A stretch of 64,000 bases of DNA from Nakamurella multipartita DSM 44233 (GCF_000024365.1 NC_013235.1:4278001-4342000), one strand, 5' to 3'. Positions 1-9,504 are shown, counted from the stretch's first letter. Numbers and translations are program-made. Notes: generated from the letters alone by a model not told the origin.

Positions 1-86
1 TGGTCACCTGGTCCGCCCCGGCCCGGCCCGCCCGTCATCTCGCCCCGGTCCCGGAGCTCCCGCCGGACCGGACGAATCATCGATAG
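1..86 (+). CDS. Possible 3' end of an upstream gene, cut by the window edge
   Basis: A reading frame is open from base 3 to a TAG at 84-86, only 9 bases before the ligase start. Most of its 27 codons end in G or C. It may be the C-terminus of the preceding operon gene, but the piece is too short to recognise and could be non-coding leader. Confidence 0.25.
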   Translation, partial: VTWSAPARPARHLAPVPELPPDRTNHR

Positions 87-95
87 GGGGAAGCG

Positions 96-1589
96 ATGGA
101 ACCCACCCTGCTGAGCGACCTGCTGGACGCCGCCGCGGCCCGGCAGCCGCAGGCACCCGCGCTGACCGCCGGCGACCGAACCGACAGCTACCTCGACCTG
201 GCCACCGAGAGCCGGCGGGCGGCGGGCTGGCTGGCGGCGCGCGGCATCGGCCGGCGGGACCGGGTGGTGGTGCTGGCCCAGGACCACCGGCTGCAGGTGC
301 CGGTCCTGTTCGGCTGCGCCCGGATCGGCGCGATCTTCGTCCTGCTGCACGAGGATCTGGCCGACCCCACCGTCCGGCACGTCCTGGCGGACACCGCACC
401 CACCCTGTTGATCACCGACCGCCCGGACGCGGCGGCCCAGGCGCAGCGGCTCGGCGTGCCCGTGGTGTCGGCGGCGCAGACCCGGGACGGCATTGCCGCC
501 GCGCCCCCCGCCGATCCGCCGCGGCCGCTGAGCGTCGATCCCGCGTGCCTGATCTACACCTCGGGCAGCACCGGGATGCCGAACGCGGTGGTGTCCACGC
601 ACGCGCAGATGGTGTTCGCGGCCCGGGCGATCCAGTCCCAGCTGGGCTACCGGCCCGACGACGTGGTGTTCTGCCCGCTACCGTTGTCGTTCGACTACGG
701 TTTGTACCAGGTGTTTCTCGCCGCCCTGGGGGGCGCGCAGCTGCACCTGGGCTCGGCCCAGGACGCCGGCCTGGGGTTGCTGCGCCGGCTGCGCACGGTC
801 GGTGCGACGGTGATGCCGGCCCTGCCGTCCCTGGCCGCCATCCTGGCCCGGCTGCTCGAACGCTATGGCGGCACCGTGGACCTGCGCCTGATCACCAACA
901 CCGGCGCCGCCATGCCCGCCAGCACCATCGCCCGACTCCGCCGGCTGTTGCCGGACGTGCGGATCCAGTTGATGTTCGGGCTGACCGAGTGCAAGCGGGT
1001 GAGCATCATGCCCCCGGACGGCGACCTGGACCGGCCCGGGGCGTGCGGCCGCCCGCTGCCGGGCACCGAGGTCGTCGTGGTCGACGACGACGGCGCGGCC
1101 CTGCCCGCGGGCGAGGTCGGCGAGTTCGTGGTCCGGGGACCGCATGTGATGGCCGGGTACTGGCGACGACCCGAACTGACCGCCCGGCGCTTCCACCGGG
1201 TCGACGACCTGTTCGTCGAACTGCGCTCCGGCGACTACGGATACCTCGACGAGGACGGGTACCTGTACTTCGTCGGGCGGCGGGACGACATCTACAAGTC
1301 GCGCGGGTTCCGGGTCAGTGCCACCGAGGTCGAGGCGGCCGCGCTGCGGGTGCCCGGAGTGACCGCGGCGGCCGTCCTCGCGCCCACCGCCCAGCACCCC
1401 GAACCGGTGCTGTTCGCGGTGACCGACCTGGATCAGCCCACCTTCCACGCCCGGCTCCGGGAGCAGCTCGAGCAGTACAAGATCCCGCGGCACTGCGAGC
1501 TCGTGGACGCGTTGCCGCTCACCCAGAACGGAAAGACCGACAAGAAGGCCCTGGCCTCCCGCGCGGAGGCCGGCCGGCTGATCGCCTGA
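96..1589 (+). CDS. AMP-forming acyl ligase (ANL superfamily), likely starter loader of the PKS
   Basis: A 497-residue adenylate-forming enzyme. It should activate a carboxylic acid as the acyl-AMP and pass it to CoA or, given its place, to an ACP of the next gene. The A3 loop is YTSGSTGMPN at residues 154-163; the usual Lys near its end is Asn here. The C-terminal catalytic lysine is in the NGKTDKK motif (Lys480). A GGGGGAA ribosome site lies just before ATG 96. It is shorter than typical FadD enzymes (about 550 residues or more) and closer to stand-alone A-domain ligases. The AT-ACP gene follows after 55 bases, so it probably opens the biosynthetic operon. The fold is certain; the substrate and acceptor are inferred from context. 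Confidence 0.88.
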   Translation: MEPTLLSDLLDAAAARQPQAPALTAGDRTDSYLDLATESRRAAGWLAARGIGRRDRVVVLAQDHRLQVPVLFGCARIGAIFVLLHEDLADPTVRHVLADTAPTLLITDRPDAAAQAQRLGVPVVSAAQTRDGIAAAPPADPPRPLSVDPACLIYTSGSTGMPNAVVSTHAQMVFAARAIQSQLGYRPDDVVFCPLPLSFDYGLYQVFLAALGGAQLHLGSAQDAGLGLLRRLRTVGATVMPALPSLAAILARLLERYGGTVDLRLITNTGAAMPASTIARLRRLLPDVRIQLMFGLTECKRVSIMPPDGDLDRPGACGRPLPGTEVVVVDDDGAALPAGEVGEFVVRGPHVMAGYWRRPELTARRFHRVDDLFVELRSGDYGYLDEDGYLYFVGRRDDIYKSRGFRVSATEVEAAALRVPGVTAAAVLAPTAQHPEPVLFAVTDLDQPTFHARLREQLEQYKIPRHCELVDALPLTQNGKTDKKALASRAEAGRLIA

Positions 1590-1644
1590 CCGCCATCTCG
1601 TACCGTTCGCCGCCGCGTGCGGACGCCAGCAAGGAGACACACCG

Positions 1645-3381
1645 ATGTCCGAGACGAACCGCCGGGTCTTCCTGTTCCCCGGACAGGGTGCCTACCTGCC
1701 CGGGGCGATGGCCGCCTTCGCCCAGCATGACCGGGTTCGGGGTGTGCTCGACGAGATCGACCGGGCCGTCCCCCGGGACGCCGGCGGCGTGTCGGACCTG
1801 TTGCTGCGCAGCCCGGGTCGGCCCCTGCCCGAGCTGCTCGCGCAGGATCCGCTCGGATTGCAGCTGGCCCTGCTGGGCACCTCGGTCGCGCTGTTCGGTG
1901 AGATCGCCGACCTGGTGGAGCCTTCCGATGTGCTGGTCGGCCACAGCCTGGGCGAGATCGGCGCGCTGACCGCCGCCGGCGCCTGGACGGTCGGCGACGC
2001 GGCCCGGATCGTCGCCGCCCGCACCGACCGGCTGGCCGCGGCGGCCGGCCCGGACGGCGGCATGCTGGCGCTGTCGACCCACGCGGAGGTCGCGGCCGCC
2101 CTGGTCGCGGCCGCCGACGACGCGTCGGTCGTCGTTGCCGTGCGCAACTCGCCCCGGCAGACCGTGCTGTCCGGTCCCCGCGCCGCCCTGGCCCGCATCG
2201 CCGCGGCCGCGGCCGCGCTGGGCATCGCCACGACCGCCCTGGCGTCCCCGTTCGCCTTCCACCATCCGGCGCTGGCCGGCGCAGCGGCCTCGTTCCGGTC
2301 GGCGATCGCCGGCCTCCCGGTGCGGCCGTTGCGGTATCGCGTCCACTCGCCGATCCTGGGCCGGGCCTACCGGGACGAGGACGATCTGGCCGAGCTGCTG
2401 GCCCGGCACCTGGTCCGGCCGGTCGACCTGCTCACCGGCATCCGCGGGCTGCACGAGCGCGGCCACACCGTGTATGTCGAGTGCGGGGCGCGAGATGCCC
2501 TGGTGGCGGCGGTGCGCCGCACGGTGCCCGGGGTGCAGACGCTGACCTGCCTCGACGGCAGCCGGCCCGGCCCGGAGTTGATCGCCGACGTCCGCGACCG
2601 GTTGACGGGGCCGGTCGTCCCGGTGCCGGTGGTGTCGCTGCCGGTGGGGTCGCTGGTGCCGGTGCCGGTGGTGTCGGTGCCGGTGGTATCGGTGCCGCCC
2701 TGCCCGGGCCTGGCCGGGTCCCCGCTGGTCCCGGTCGTCCCTGCTCCGGTGGTCCCCGCCCCGGTGGTCCCCGCCCCCGTGCTCGCGGCCGACCCGATCG
2801 GCGCGCCGGCCCCCGGCCGGGCCGAGGTGATCGCCCGGTTGCGCGCCGCCTACGCCGCGGCGCTGGACTACCCGGAGTCGGTGTTCACCGACGAGGCCGA
2901 CCTGGAGGCCGACCTGGGGGTCGACTCGGTCAAGCAGACCGAGTTGCTGGCCCGGATGTCCGACGAGTTCGGCGTGCTGGTCGCGCTGGCCGACATCGGG
3001 CTGGCCGAGCTGGCCACCCTGGGTCGCATCGCGGATGCGATCGTGGCCCGTCAGGTGGCCGGTCCCGGCTCGCCGGTCGCATCCCCCGCCCCGGCCCCGA
3101 CGGCGGTCCCGGCACCGACCGCGGACCGGGCCGCGCTGCTGTCCGATCTGCGCCGGACCTACGCCGGCGCGCTGGACTACCCGGAGTCGGTGTTCACCGA
3201 GACGGCCGATCTGGAAGCCGATCTGGGCATCGATTCGGTGAAACAGACCGAGCTGCTGGCCCGGGTCAGCGAACGGCTGCCCGGCGCGCCGCTGGGTCGG
3301 GATGTTCCGCTGGCCGAGCTGACCACGCTCGGCGCGATCGTCGACTTCATGCTGCGCGGCGCCGCCGCCGAGCGGGGCTGA
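1645..3381 (+). CDS. Acyltransferase with two tandem acyl carrier domains (AT-ACP-ACP)
   Basis: A 578-residue protein. The N-terminal half is a malonyl/acyl transferase: FPGQGAY at the start, the nucleophile in GHSLGE (Ser101) and the partner His in FAFHHP (His206). A Val/Pro-rich linker (about 325-385) leads to two carrier domains with phosphopantetheine serines in LGVDSVKQ (Ser428) and LGIDSVKQ (Ser531). The motif resembles the DSIKRVEIL type of polyunsaturated-fatty-acid synthases. The two ACPs share long DNA identity, such as the stretch coding for LDYPESVFT, so they are a recent duplication. The ribosome site AAGGAGA is at 1631-1637. The stop lies 5 bases before the next start, implying translational coupling. 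This protein should supply extender units and carry the chain for the following synthase. Confidence 0.9.
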   Translation: MSETNRRVFLFPGQGAYLPGAMAAFAQHDRVRGVLDEIDRAVPRDAGGVSDLLLRSPGRPLPELLAQDPLGLQLALLGTSVALFGEIADLVEPSDVLVGHSLGEIGALTAAGAWTVGDAARIVAARTDRLAAAAGPDGGMLALSTHAEVAAALVAAADDASVVVAVRNSPRQTVLSGPRAALARIAAAAAALGIATTALASPFAFHHPALAGAAASFRSAIAGLPVRPLRYRVHSPILGRAYRDEDDLAELLARHLVRPVDLLTGIRGLHERGHTVYVECGARDALVAAVRRTVPGVQTLTCLDGSRPGPELIADVRDRLTGPVVPVPVVSLPVGSLVPVPVVSVPVVSVPPCPGLAGSPLVPVVPAPVVPAPVVPAPVLAADPIGAPAPGRAEVIARLRAAYAAALDYPESVFTDEADLEADLGVDSVKQTELLARMSDEFGVLVALADIGLAELATLGRIADAIVARQVAGPGSPVASPAPAPTAVPAPTADRAALLSDLRRTYAGALDYPESVFTETADLEADLGIDSVKQTELLARVSERLPGAPLGRDVPLAELTTLGAIVDFMLRGAAAERG

Positions 3382-3386
3382 CCGCG

Positions 3387-6300
3387 ATGCCGATGGACGA
3401 GGTCGCCGGCCGGGTCGTGCTGGTCACCGGCGGGGCCAAGGGCGTGGGCCGGGAAGTGGTGCGGGCGTTCGCCCGTCGCGGCGCGACCGTGCTGGTCAAC
3501 TACTTCCATTCGCGGGCCGAGGCCGAACGGCTGCAGGCCGAACTGGCCGACCAGGGGCTGCCCATCACCCTGCTCCGCGCCTCGGTGGCCAAGCGCGAAC
3601 AGGTCGACGAGATGTTCGACACCATCGCCCGTGACGTCGGCCGGCTCGACGTCCTGGTGAACAACGCGGCGCTCGGCGCCCTGCGACCGTTGGCCGAGCT
3701 CGACGAGCGGGACTGGACACGCACGTTCGACACCATCCTCAAGGGCTCGCTCTGGTGCGCCCAACGGGCCGCCCGGCTGATGCCGGCGGGCGGGGCGATC
3801 GTGAACCTGTCCTCGGTCGGCTCGCCGTTCGTGCTGGACGGGTACACCGCGGTCGGCACGGCCAAGGCGGCGCTGGAATCACTCACCCGCTACCTGGCCG
3901 TCGAATTCGCCGGCGCCGGGATCCGGGTGAACACCGCCTCCGGCGGGCTGCTCGACGGGTCGGTGGCCGGGCTGTTCCCGGACGCCGACCGCCTGCGCTC
4001 GACCGTGGTCGCCGCGACGCCGCTGGGCCGGCTCGGCACCGAGGCCGAACTGGCCGAGGTGGTCCTGTTCCTGGCCTCCCCCGCGGCCTCCTGGGTGACC
4101 GGCCAGTGCCTGATCGCCGACGGCGGGCTCTCGCTGGGGCACGCCATGCTCAGCGCTGGATCGACCCCCGCCGGACCGATCCCCGCCGGCGCGGAGCCGT
4201 CGGCGGCACCCGAGCCCGTGGCGAAGACTCAGCCTGTCGCGGCGCCCCAGCCTGTCGCGACACCTCAGGCCGTCGCGGCGCCCGAGACCGTCCCCCCGGC
4301 GGCGCCTCTCGCTCCCTCGGGGTCCGAGATCGGCGCGGGCGCCGGCATCGCCGTCGTCGGCATGGGCATCAAGGTGCCCGGCGCGGCCGATCCCGACTCG
4401 TTCTTCCAGTTGCTGCTGGGCGAGCGGCCGGTGTTCAGCGAACCCGGCGAGCGGTGGGACATCGAGAGCTTCTGGGCCCCCGCGGACAGCGACGTACCCG
4501 ACAGCACCTATTCGCGGACGCTCGGCTTCATCCACGACGAGCAGCCGGACGGCGTCCCGGCCCAGGACTACACCACCGCCTGGCTGCGTCATTGCCTGCA
4601 GCAGGCGCTGGCCGGCGTGCATCGCCGCGCCGACGACCGGCACCTGTTCGCCGTCGGCTACACCGCCGACGGCAGCCAGCACCTGGAGGAGGCGATGGTC
4701 TGGGCGGGCATCGAGCACCGGTTGGCCGCCCGCCTGGACCCCGCCGATCCGGCGACGGCCGCCGCGCTGCACCGCCTGCGGCGGCTGCTGCCGCACGTGA
4801 ACGACGATCCCGGGCACAGCCTGCCGCACGCCGTCGGCGCGGCCGCGGCGGATGGCCTGCTGCCCGCCGACACCGAGCTGCTGATGCTCGACACCGCCTG
4901 CAGCTCCTCGCTGTTCGCGGTCGAGTCGGCGGTCCAGGCGCTGCGCAACGGCACCTGTGACGTGGCCGTGGCCGGCGCCTCGTTCGCCGTCGGCCCGCGT
5001 CACTCGACGTTGTTCGCCGGCCTGCACGGGCTGTCCGCCAGCAACGACGTCCGGTCCTTCGACGCCGAGGCCGACGGTGTGCTGTTCTCCGACGGCGCGG
5101 CGGTGGTGGTGCTCAAGACCCTGGACCGGGCGCGGGCCGACGGCGATCACATCCTCGGCCTGCTGACCGGGGTCGGCACCTCCGCCGACGGCCGGGGCAA
5201 GGCGATCTACGCGCCGAACACCAAGGGGCAGCAGGTCGCCATCGAGCGCGCCTGGACCGCGGCCGGCATCGGTGCCACCGACGTCGACTGGGTGGTCGCG
5301 CACGGCACCGGGACCCGGGCCGGTGACCAGGTGGAGGTCAAGACCCTCACCGCCGCGCTGGCCGGTCATCCCGGAGTGTGGGTCACCTCGAACAAGTCGA
5401 TCGTCGGGCACACCGGGTGGGTCGCCGGCATCGTGTCGCTGATCCACGTGCTGACCGCGCTGCAGCACCGGCTGATCCCCGGCCAGCGCCGGTTCACCGC
5501 CGCGCCGGCCGCTTGGCAGCTGGAGCGCACCCCGTTGCGGATCCCGACCACCGACCAGGCCTGGCCGCAGCCACCCGATCGGCCGCGGACGGCCGCGGTG
5601 TCCGGCTTCGGGTTCGGCGGCACCAATGCGCATGTCGTGGTCCGCGAGTACTCGCCGAGCGCCCGGTACGCGGTGAACCCGGTCGTCCCGGTCGACGACG
5701 ATCCGGTCGTGCTGGTCGGCTGGAGCGCCCGGCTGCCCGGCGAACCCGACCGACCCACCGTGCGCCGCTGGCTGGCCGGCGATCCGGCGGCCGCGCCGGA
5801 CCCGTCCTTCGGCGAGCAGTTCCCGCTGCCCCCGGTCGGTACCTTCCGGATCCCGTCGGCGACCCTGAACACCATCGACCGCGCCCAGGTGCTGGCCATG
5901 CAGTGCGTCCAGGACCTCGACCCGGGCCTGGGCCAGGCGCTGGACCGGCACGGGGCCCGGACCGGCGTGGTCGCCGGCCACCTGGGGCCCACCCGCAACG
6001 CCGTCGGCTACGCCCTGCGCACCTACCTGCGATACCTGTCCCAGCACATTTCCGCCGACCCGCAACTGGCGGCGCTGCGTCCCGCGCTCGCCGCGTACAC
6101 GGCCGAGATCTGTTCGCTGGTCCCACCGACCAACGAGGACGCGACTCCCGGGATCATGCCGAACATCATCCCGGCCCGGATCACCAACTACTTCGGGTTC
6201 ACCGGGTCGAACCTGACGGTCGACACCGGATTCGGATCCGGACTGGCCGCCACCGGCCTGGCCATCGAGCGGATCCGGGACGGCGGCTGGGACGCCGGCC

Positions 6301-9300
6301 TGGTGCTCGGCGTCAACGGGAACAGCACGCCGGAACTGCGCGGCCTGCTCGGCCAGTCGCTGGGCGGGGCCGTGCCGGCCGAAGGGGCCGTGCTGCTGGT
6401 GCTCACCCGGCGCAGCATCGCCACCCGTGAGCACCTGCCCGTGCTGGCCGAGCTCGACGTGTGCCGGGACCCGGCCGAGTATCCGGTCCCGGCCCCGCCC
6501 GCGGTGCTGGCCGGCCGGCACCACCTGGGCGCGCAGGGCACCCTCGAGCTGGTCGCGGCGCTCGACCGCCCCCAGACCTCCGTCGTCACCTGCACCGACG
6601 CGATCACCGGAGCCCGGGTCGCGGTGCAGGTCCGGCCGGTCGCGGACCGGCCGGCCGACCGATCCGCACCGGCGTTGACGGCCGCCCTGCGCACACCGGC
6701 CGGAGAAGCGGAACCGGCGGCACCGGCCGACCCGGAGTCGGCGCCGGCCCCGGCCGTGCCGGCGCCGACCGTGCCGGCGCCGACTGTGCCGGCGCCGACT
6801 GTGACACCGTTCGCCGTGGCCTACCGGCGCTGGGAGGGCGAGAACGTCCGCAGCGCCCTGCCCGCGCTGCCGGCCAATTGCCTGATCGTCACCGATCGAC
6901 CGGAGGACCTGCCGCCGGTCGACCCGTCCTGCCTGGTCCTCTCGTCCGTCCCGCACGCCGGCGCCGGGGTGGTTGCGCTGCCCGGACCGGTGGACGAAAC
7001 CACCGTCACGGACGCCATTGCCGCCTTCGGGCGGCCGCTGATGCAGCTGCGGGTCATCGTCACCCTGGGGGCGGATCGCGATCCGACCGAACCCGGCTTC
7101 ACCGCCGCGCTCGCCCTGGCCGATCTGACCTTCCTGGCGATCCGCGCCCTGTTCGCCGACCCGGCCGGCCCGGCCGGTGGATCGTGCTGCCTGCTCGCGC
7201 TGGACGCCGTGCGCGACACGCGCCCGCGGGCCGGCACCGGGATCTTCACCGGCATGCTCAAGACGCTGCGGGCCGAGCGACCCGATCTGGACGTCATGGC
7301 CGTGCTGACCACGACCCGGTCCGCGGCCGACGGGCTGGCCGAACTGGTCGCCGAGTCGCGCCGGGCCAGGCTGCTGCCGGTGACGGTGCTGGCCGCCGGC
7401 CGCCGGTACGTGCCGCTGCCGGTGCCGCGCGCGGACGCCGGCGAAGGCCCCGGCCCGCTCCGGCTCGATCGCACCTCGGTGGTGGTCGCCGCCGGCGGCT
7501 CCCGCGGCGTGACCGCCGCGCTGCTCACCGCGTTGGCGCAACGGTCGGCCCCGACGCTGTGGGTGCTGGGCTCGAACCGGCTCGACCATCCGGCCGCCGA
7601 CGATGCCCGGCCATCCCGCGCCGAGTTCCTCGCGGCCGCGCACGCCGCCGGATCCGGACGCAAGCTGGCCGAGCTCAACCGGGTGTTCGACCGGCTCATG
7701 CAGGCGTGGGAGGCGCGGGCCACCCTCGAAGAGCTGACCCGGCTCTGCGGCGCCGGCTCGGTGCACTACCGGGTGTGCGACCTGACCGATCCGGCGGCGG
7801 TCGCGCGCACCGTCGACGAGATCCAGGCCGTCAGCGGCCGGGTCGACCTGGTGCTCTTCGGGGCCGGGATCAGCCGGTCGGCCGCGCTGGAGCGCAAGCG
7901 GCTGGCCGACTTCCGGGCCGTCCGCGACGTCAAGGCGCTCGGCTACGCCCACCTGCGACGGGCCTTCGCCGGTCGGCCACCGCTCGCCTGGTGCAACTTC
8001 GGTTCGATCCTGGGCTTCACCGGGCAACCGGGCGAGATCGACTACACCGCCGGCAACGACCTGCTGGCCAGCGCGGCGGCGGCCGGCCGGGACGACGGCT
8101 GCCAGGAGTTCACCATCGGGTGGACCCTCTGGGACAGCATCGGTCTGGCCGCCGACCCGGTCACCCGCGGGTTCCTGCATCGATCGGGGTTCTCCGGGGG
8201 CATGTCGACGGCCGAGGGCATCGCGCTGTTCTTCGGCGAGCTCGACCGGCCGTCCCGCGATCGGGTGACGATCCACCTCGGCGCGGCCGAGAAGGCGATG
8301 CTGGACGATCGTTTCCCCGGGCTGCGGGCCGCGATGGCCGATGCGGCGGACCGGCCCCGGCCGCGGGTCGCCCGGGTCGATCCCGACCTGCTCCCGCCGG
8401 CCATCGGCCGGCGATCGTTGCGCGCGTCCGACCGGACCTTCGACGCCGACGACCGGGCCTTCGACTTCCTGCTCGACCTGGACCACGATCCCTACCTGGC
8501 GCACCACCTGGTCGACGGCCGACCCACCCTGCCCGGCACTTTCGCCCTGGAGCTCGCGGCCACCGCGGCGGAGACGCTGTGTCCCGGCCGCCGCGCCATC
8601 GCCTTCGAACACGTGGTCTTCCGCAAGTTCCTGCGGCTGCACCCCACCCGAAAGTCGTTGGCCATCAGGGTGAGAGCGACCCGAATATCCGACATTGCCG
8701 ACGGTACCGGGACATCGGTACGAGTCACCATCACCTCCGACGTCCGGGCACCCTCGGGCGAGCTGCTGGTCGCCGACCAGGTGCACGCCGACCTGGAGGT
8801 CCGGGTGGCCGATCGGCCGGGGTGCAGCACGGTCCCGCCGCGCGCGGTGCTGGCGACCGGGTGGCCGACCGTCGACCCGTACCTGCAACCCAACCCGGCG
8901 GTGCAGTTGTCGGGACCGTTGGACACCCTGCGGTCACCCGTCCGTGGTGAACACGCGGGTCAGGCGATGTTCGTGTTGCGTCCGGAGGCCTACCGGGCTC
9001 CGTTCGACCGGTTCCGGATTCCGGCGTTGCTGCTGGACGGCCTGGCCCGCACATCGGTGCTGGCCGGAGGCGATCGGACGGCCCGGCCCCTGGTCGCGCT
9101 GTCGCGCATCGAACGTGTCGATCTTTTCGATTCGGCTGCCGATGGCCGCAACGATGGCGCCCTGGCCGCCACCTACCCGCGGATTCGGCTGATCGCCGGC
9201 CCCGACCCGGCGACCCCGGGGGCCTTCCTGGGCGAGGCGGTGGCCCCGTCCGGCGTGGTGCTGGCGCGGATCAGCGGGCTGGTCGGCGCGCTGCTGGGCT

Positions 9301-9431
9301 GGTGCACCGCGGACGGCGCCGGCTTCCGCCGCGCCGATCGCGGCCGGGAAACCCGTTCAGTCACAACGACTGTCACTCAATCGAGTGGCCTTGTGCGCCA
9401 GTCGGCGGCACATGCTGCGCTGGAAGAGTGA
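3387..9431 (+). CDS. Iterative type I PKS: FabL-type ER - KS - CLF - KR - DH
   Basis: A 2,014-residue megasynthase. Residues 1-255 are a short-chain reductase with TGGAKGVG near 14-21 and Tyr153-x6-Lys160, the spacing of enoyl-ACP reductase III (FabL) rather than a ketoreductase. An Ala/Pro linker follows. The KS spans about 320-755 with Cys505 (DTACSSS), His639 (HGTGT) and His675 (NKS..GHT). A second KS-like domain (about 770-1030) reads DTGFGSG with Phe949 at the Cys position, as expected of a chain-length-factor-like partner. A repeat-coded Pro/Ala linker precedes a KR (about 1365-1590; Ser1540, Tyr1553, Asn1557) and a double-hotdog DH (about 1690-1990; His1707 before DGRPTLPG). Start ATG 3387 is chosen because it lies 5 bases after the AT-ACP stop. 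The set would allow full reduction in each cycle, like PUFA or heterocyst-glycolipid synthases. The product is unknown, and no thioesterase is visible. Confidence 0.88.
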   Translation: MPMDEVAGRVVLVTGGAKGVGREVVRAFARRGATVLVNYFHSRAEAERLQAELADQGLPITLLRASVAKREQVDEMFDTIARDVGRLDVLVNNAALGALRPLAELDERDWTRTFDTILKGSLWCAQRAARLMPAGGAIVNLSSVGSPFVLDGYTAVGTAKAALESLTRYLAVEFAGAGIRVNTASGGLLDGSVAGLFPDADRLRSTVVAATPLGRLGTEAELAEVVLFLASPAASWVTGQCLIADGGLSLGHAMLSAGSTPAGPIPAGAEPSAAPEPVAKTQPVAAPQPVATPQAVAAPETVPPAAPLAPSGSEIGAGAGIAVVGMGIKVPGAADPDSFFQLLLGERPVFSEPGERWDIESFWAPADSDVPDSTYSRTLGFIHDEQPDGVPAQDYTTAWLRHCLQQALAGVHRRADDRHLFAVGYTADGSQHLEEAMVWAGIEHRLAARLDPADPATAAALHRLRRLLPHVNDDPGHSLPHAVGAAAADGLLPADTELLMLDTACSSSLFAVESAVQALRNGTCDVAVAGASFAVGPRHSTLFAGLHGLSASNDVRSFDAEADGVLFSDGAAVVVLKTLDRARADGDHILGLLTGVGTSADGRGKAIYAPNTKGQQVAIERAWTAAGIGATDVDWVVAHGTGTRAGDQVEVKTLTAALAGHPGVWVTSNKSIVGHTGWVAGIVSLIHVLTALQHRLIPGQRRFTAAPAAWQLERTPLRIPTTDQAWPQPPDRPRTAAVSGFGFGGTNAHVVVREYSPSARYAVNPVVPVDDDPVVLVGWSARLPGEPDRPTVRRWLAGDPAAAPDPSFGEQFPLPPVGTFRIPSATLNTIDRAQVLAMQCVQDLDPGLGQALDRHGARTGVVAGHLGPTRNAVGYALRTYLRYLSQHISADPQLAALRPALAAYTAEICSLVPPTNEDATPGIMPNIIPARITNYFGFTGSNLTVDTGFGSGLAATGLAIERIRDGGWDAGLVLGVNGNSTPELRGLLGQSLGGAVPAEGAVLLVLTRRSIATREHLPVLAELDVCRDPAEYPVPAPPAVLAGRHHLGAQGTLELVAALDRPQTSVVTCTDAITGARVAVQVRPVADRPADRSAPALTAALRTPAGEAEPAAPADPESAPAPAVPAPTVPAPTVPAPTVTPFAVAYRRWEGENVRSALPALPANCLIVTDRPEDLPPVDPSCLVLSSVPHAGAGVVALPGPVDETTVTDAIAAFGRPLMQLRVIVTLGADRDPTEPGFTAALALADLTFLAIRALFADPAGPAGGSCCLLALDAVRDTRPRAGTGIFTGMLKTLRAERPDLDVMAVLTTTRSAADGLAELVAESRRARLLPVTVLAAGRRYVPLPVPRADAGEGPGPLRLDRTSVVVAAGGSRGVTAALLTALAQRSAPTLWVLGSNRLDHPAADDARPSRAEFLAAAHAAGSGRKLAELNRVFDRLMQAWEARATLEELTRLCGAGSVHYRVCDLTDPAAVARTVDEIQAVSGRVDLVLFGAGISRSAALERKRLADFRAVRDVKALGYAHLRRAFAGRPPLAWCNFGSILGFTGQPGEIDYTAGNDLLASAAAAGRDDGCQEFTIGWTLWDSIGLAADPVTRGFLHRSGFSGGMSTAEGIALFFGELDRPSRDRVTIHLGAAEKAMLDDRFPGLRAAMADAADRPRPRVARVDPDLLPPAIGRRSLRASDRTFDADDRAFDFLLDLDHDPYLAHHLVDGRPTLPGTFALELAATAAETLCPGRRAIAFEHVVFRKFLRLHPTRKSLAIRVRATRISDIADGTGTSVRVTITSDVRAPSGELLVADQVHADLEVRVADRPGCSTVPPRAVLATGWPTVDPYLQPNPAVQLSGPLDTLRSPVRGEHAGQAMFVLRPEAYRAPFDRFRIPALLLDGLARTSVLAGGDRTARPLVALSRIERVDLFDSAADGRNDGALAATYPRIRLIAGPDPATPGAFLGEAVAPSGVVLARISGLVGALLGWCTADGAGFRRADRGRETRSVTTTVTQSSGLVRQSAAHAALEE

Positions 9432-9504
9432 ATGCCGGCCATGGGGTACTTCCCAGTGCCCACCGGACTCTTCTTCATATGCAGCTTTTCGAATGGGGTG
9501 TCCG

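Noticed and set aside
1-95. Direct SARP-binding heptamers before the ligase
   Set aside because: No repeated heptamer with 11 or 22 base spacing is visible in the bases available; the true promoter may be outside the window.
3879-8888. A minus-strand open frame of 1,669 codons opposite the PKS
   Set aside because: It mirrors the real gene codon for codon, and its predicted protein is low-complexity Gly/Arg/Gln/Val. This is the usual antisense shadow in very GC-rich DNA, while the plus frame has clear KS, KR and DH motifs.
9385-9504. A 40-residue longer start for the SARP regulator at ATG 9385
   Set aside because: It would overlap the PKS end by 47 bases in another frame, and its extra residues do not resemble SARP N-termini. 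ATG 9505 (or 9493) gives the normal start.
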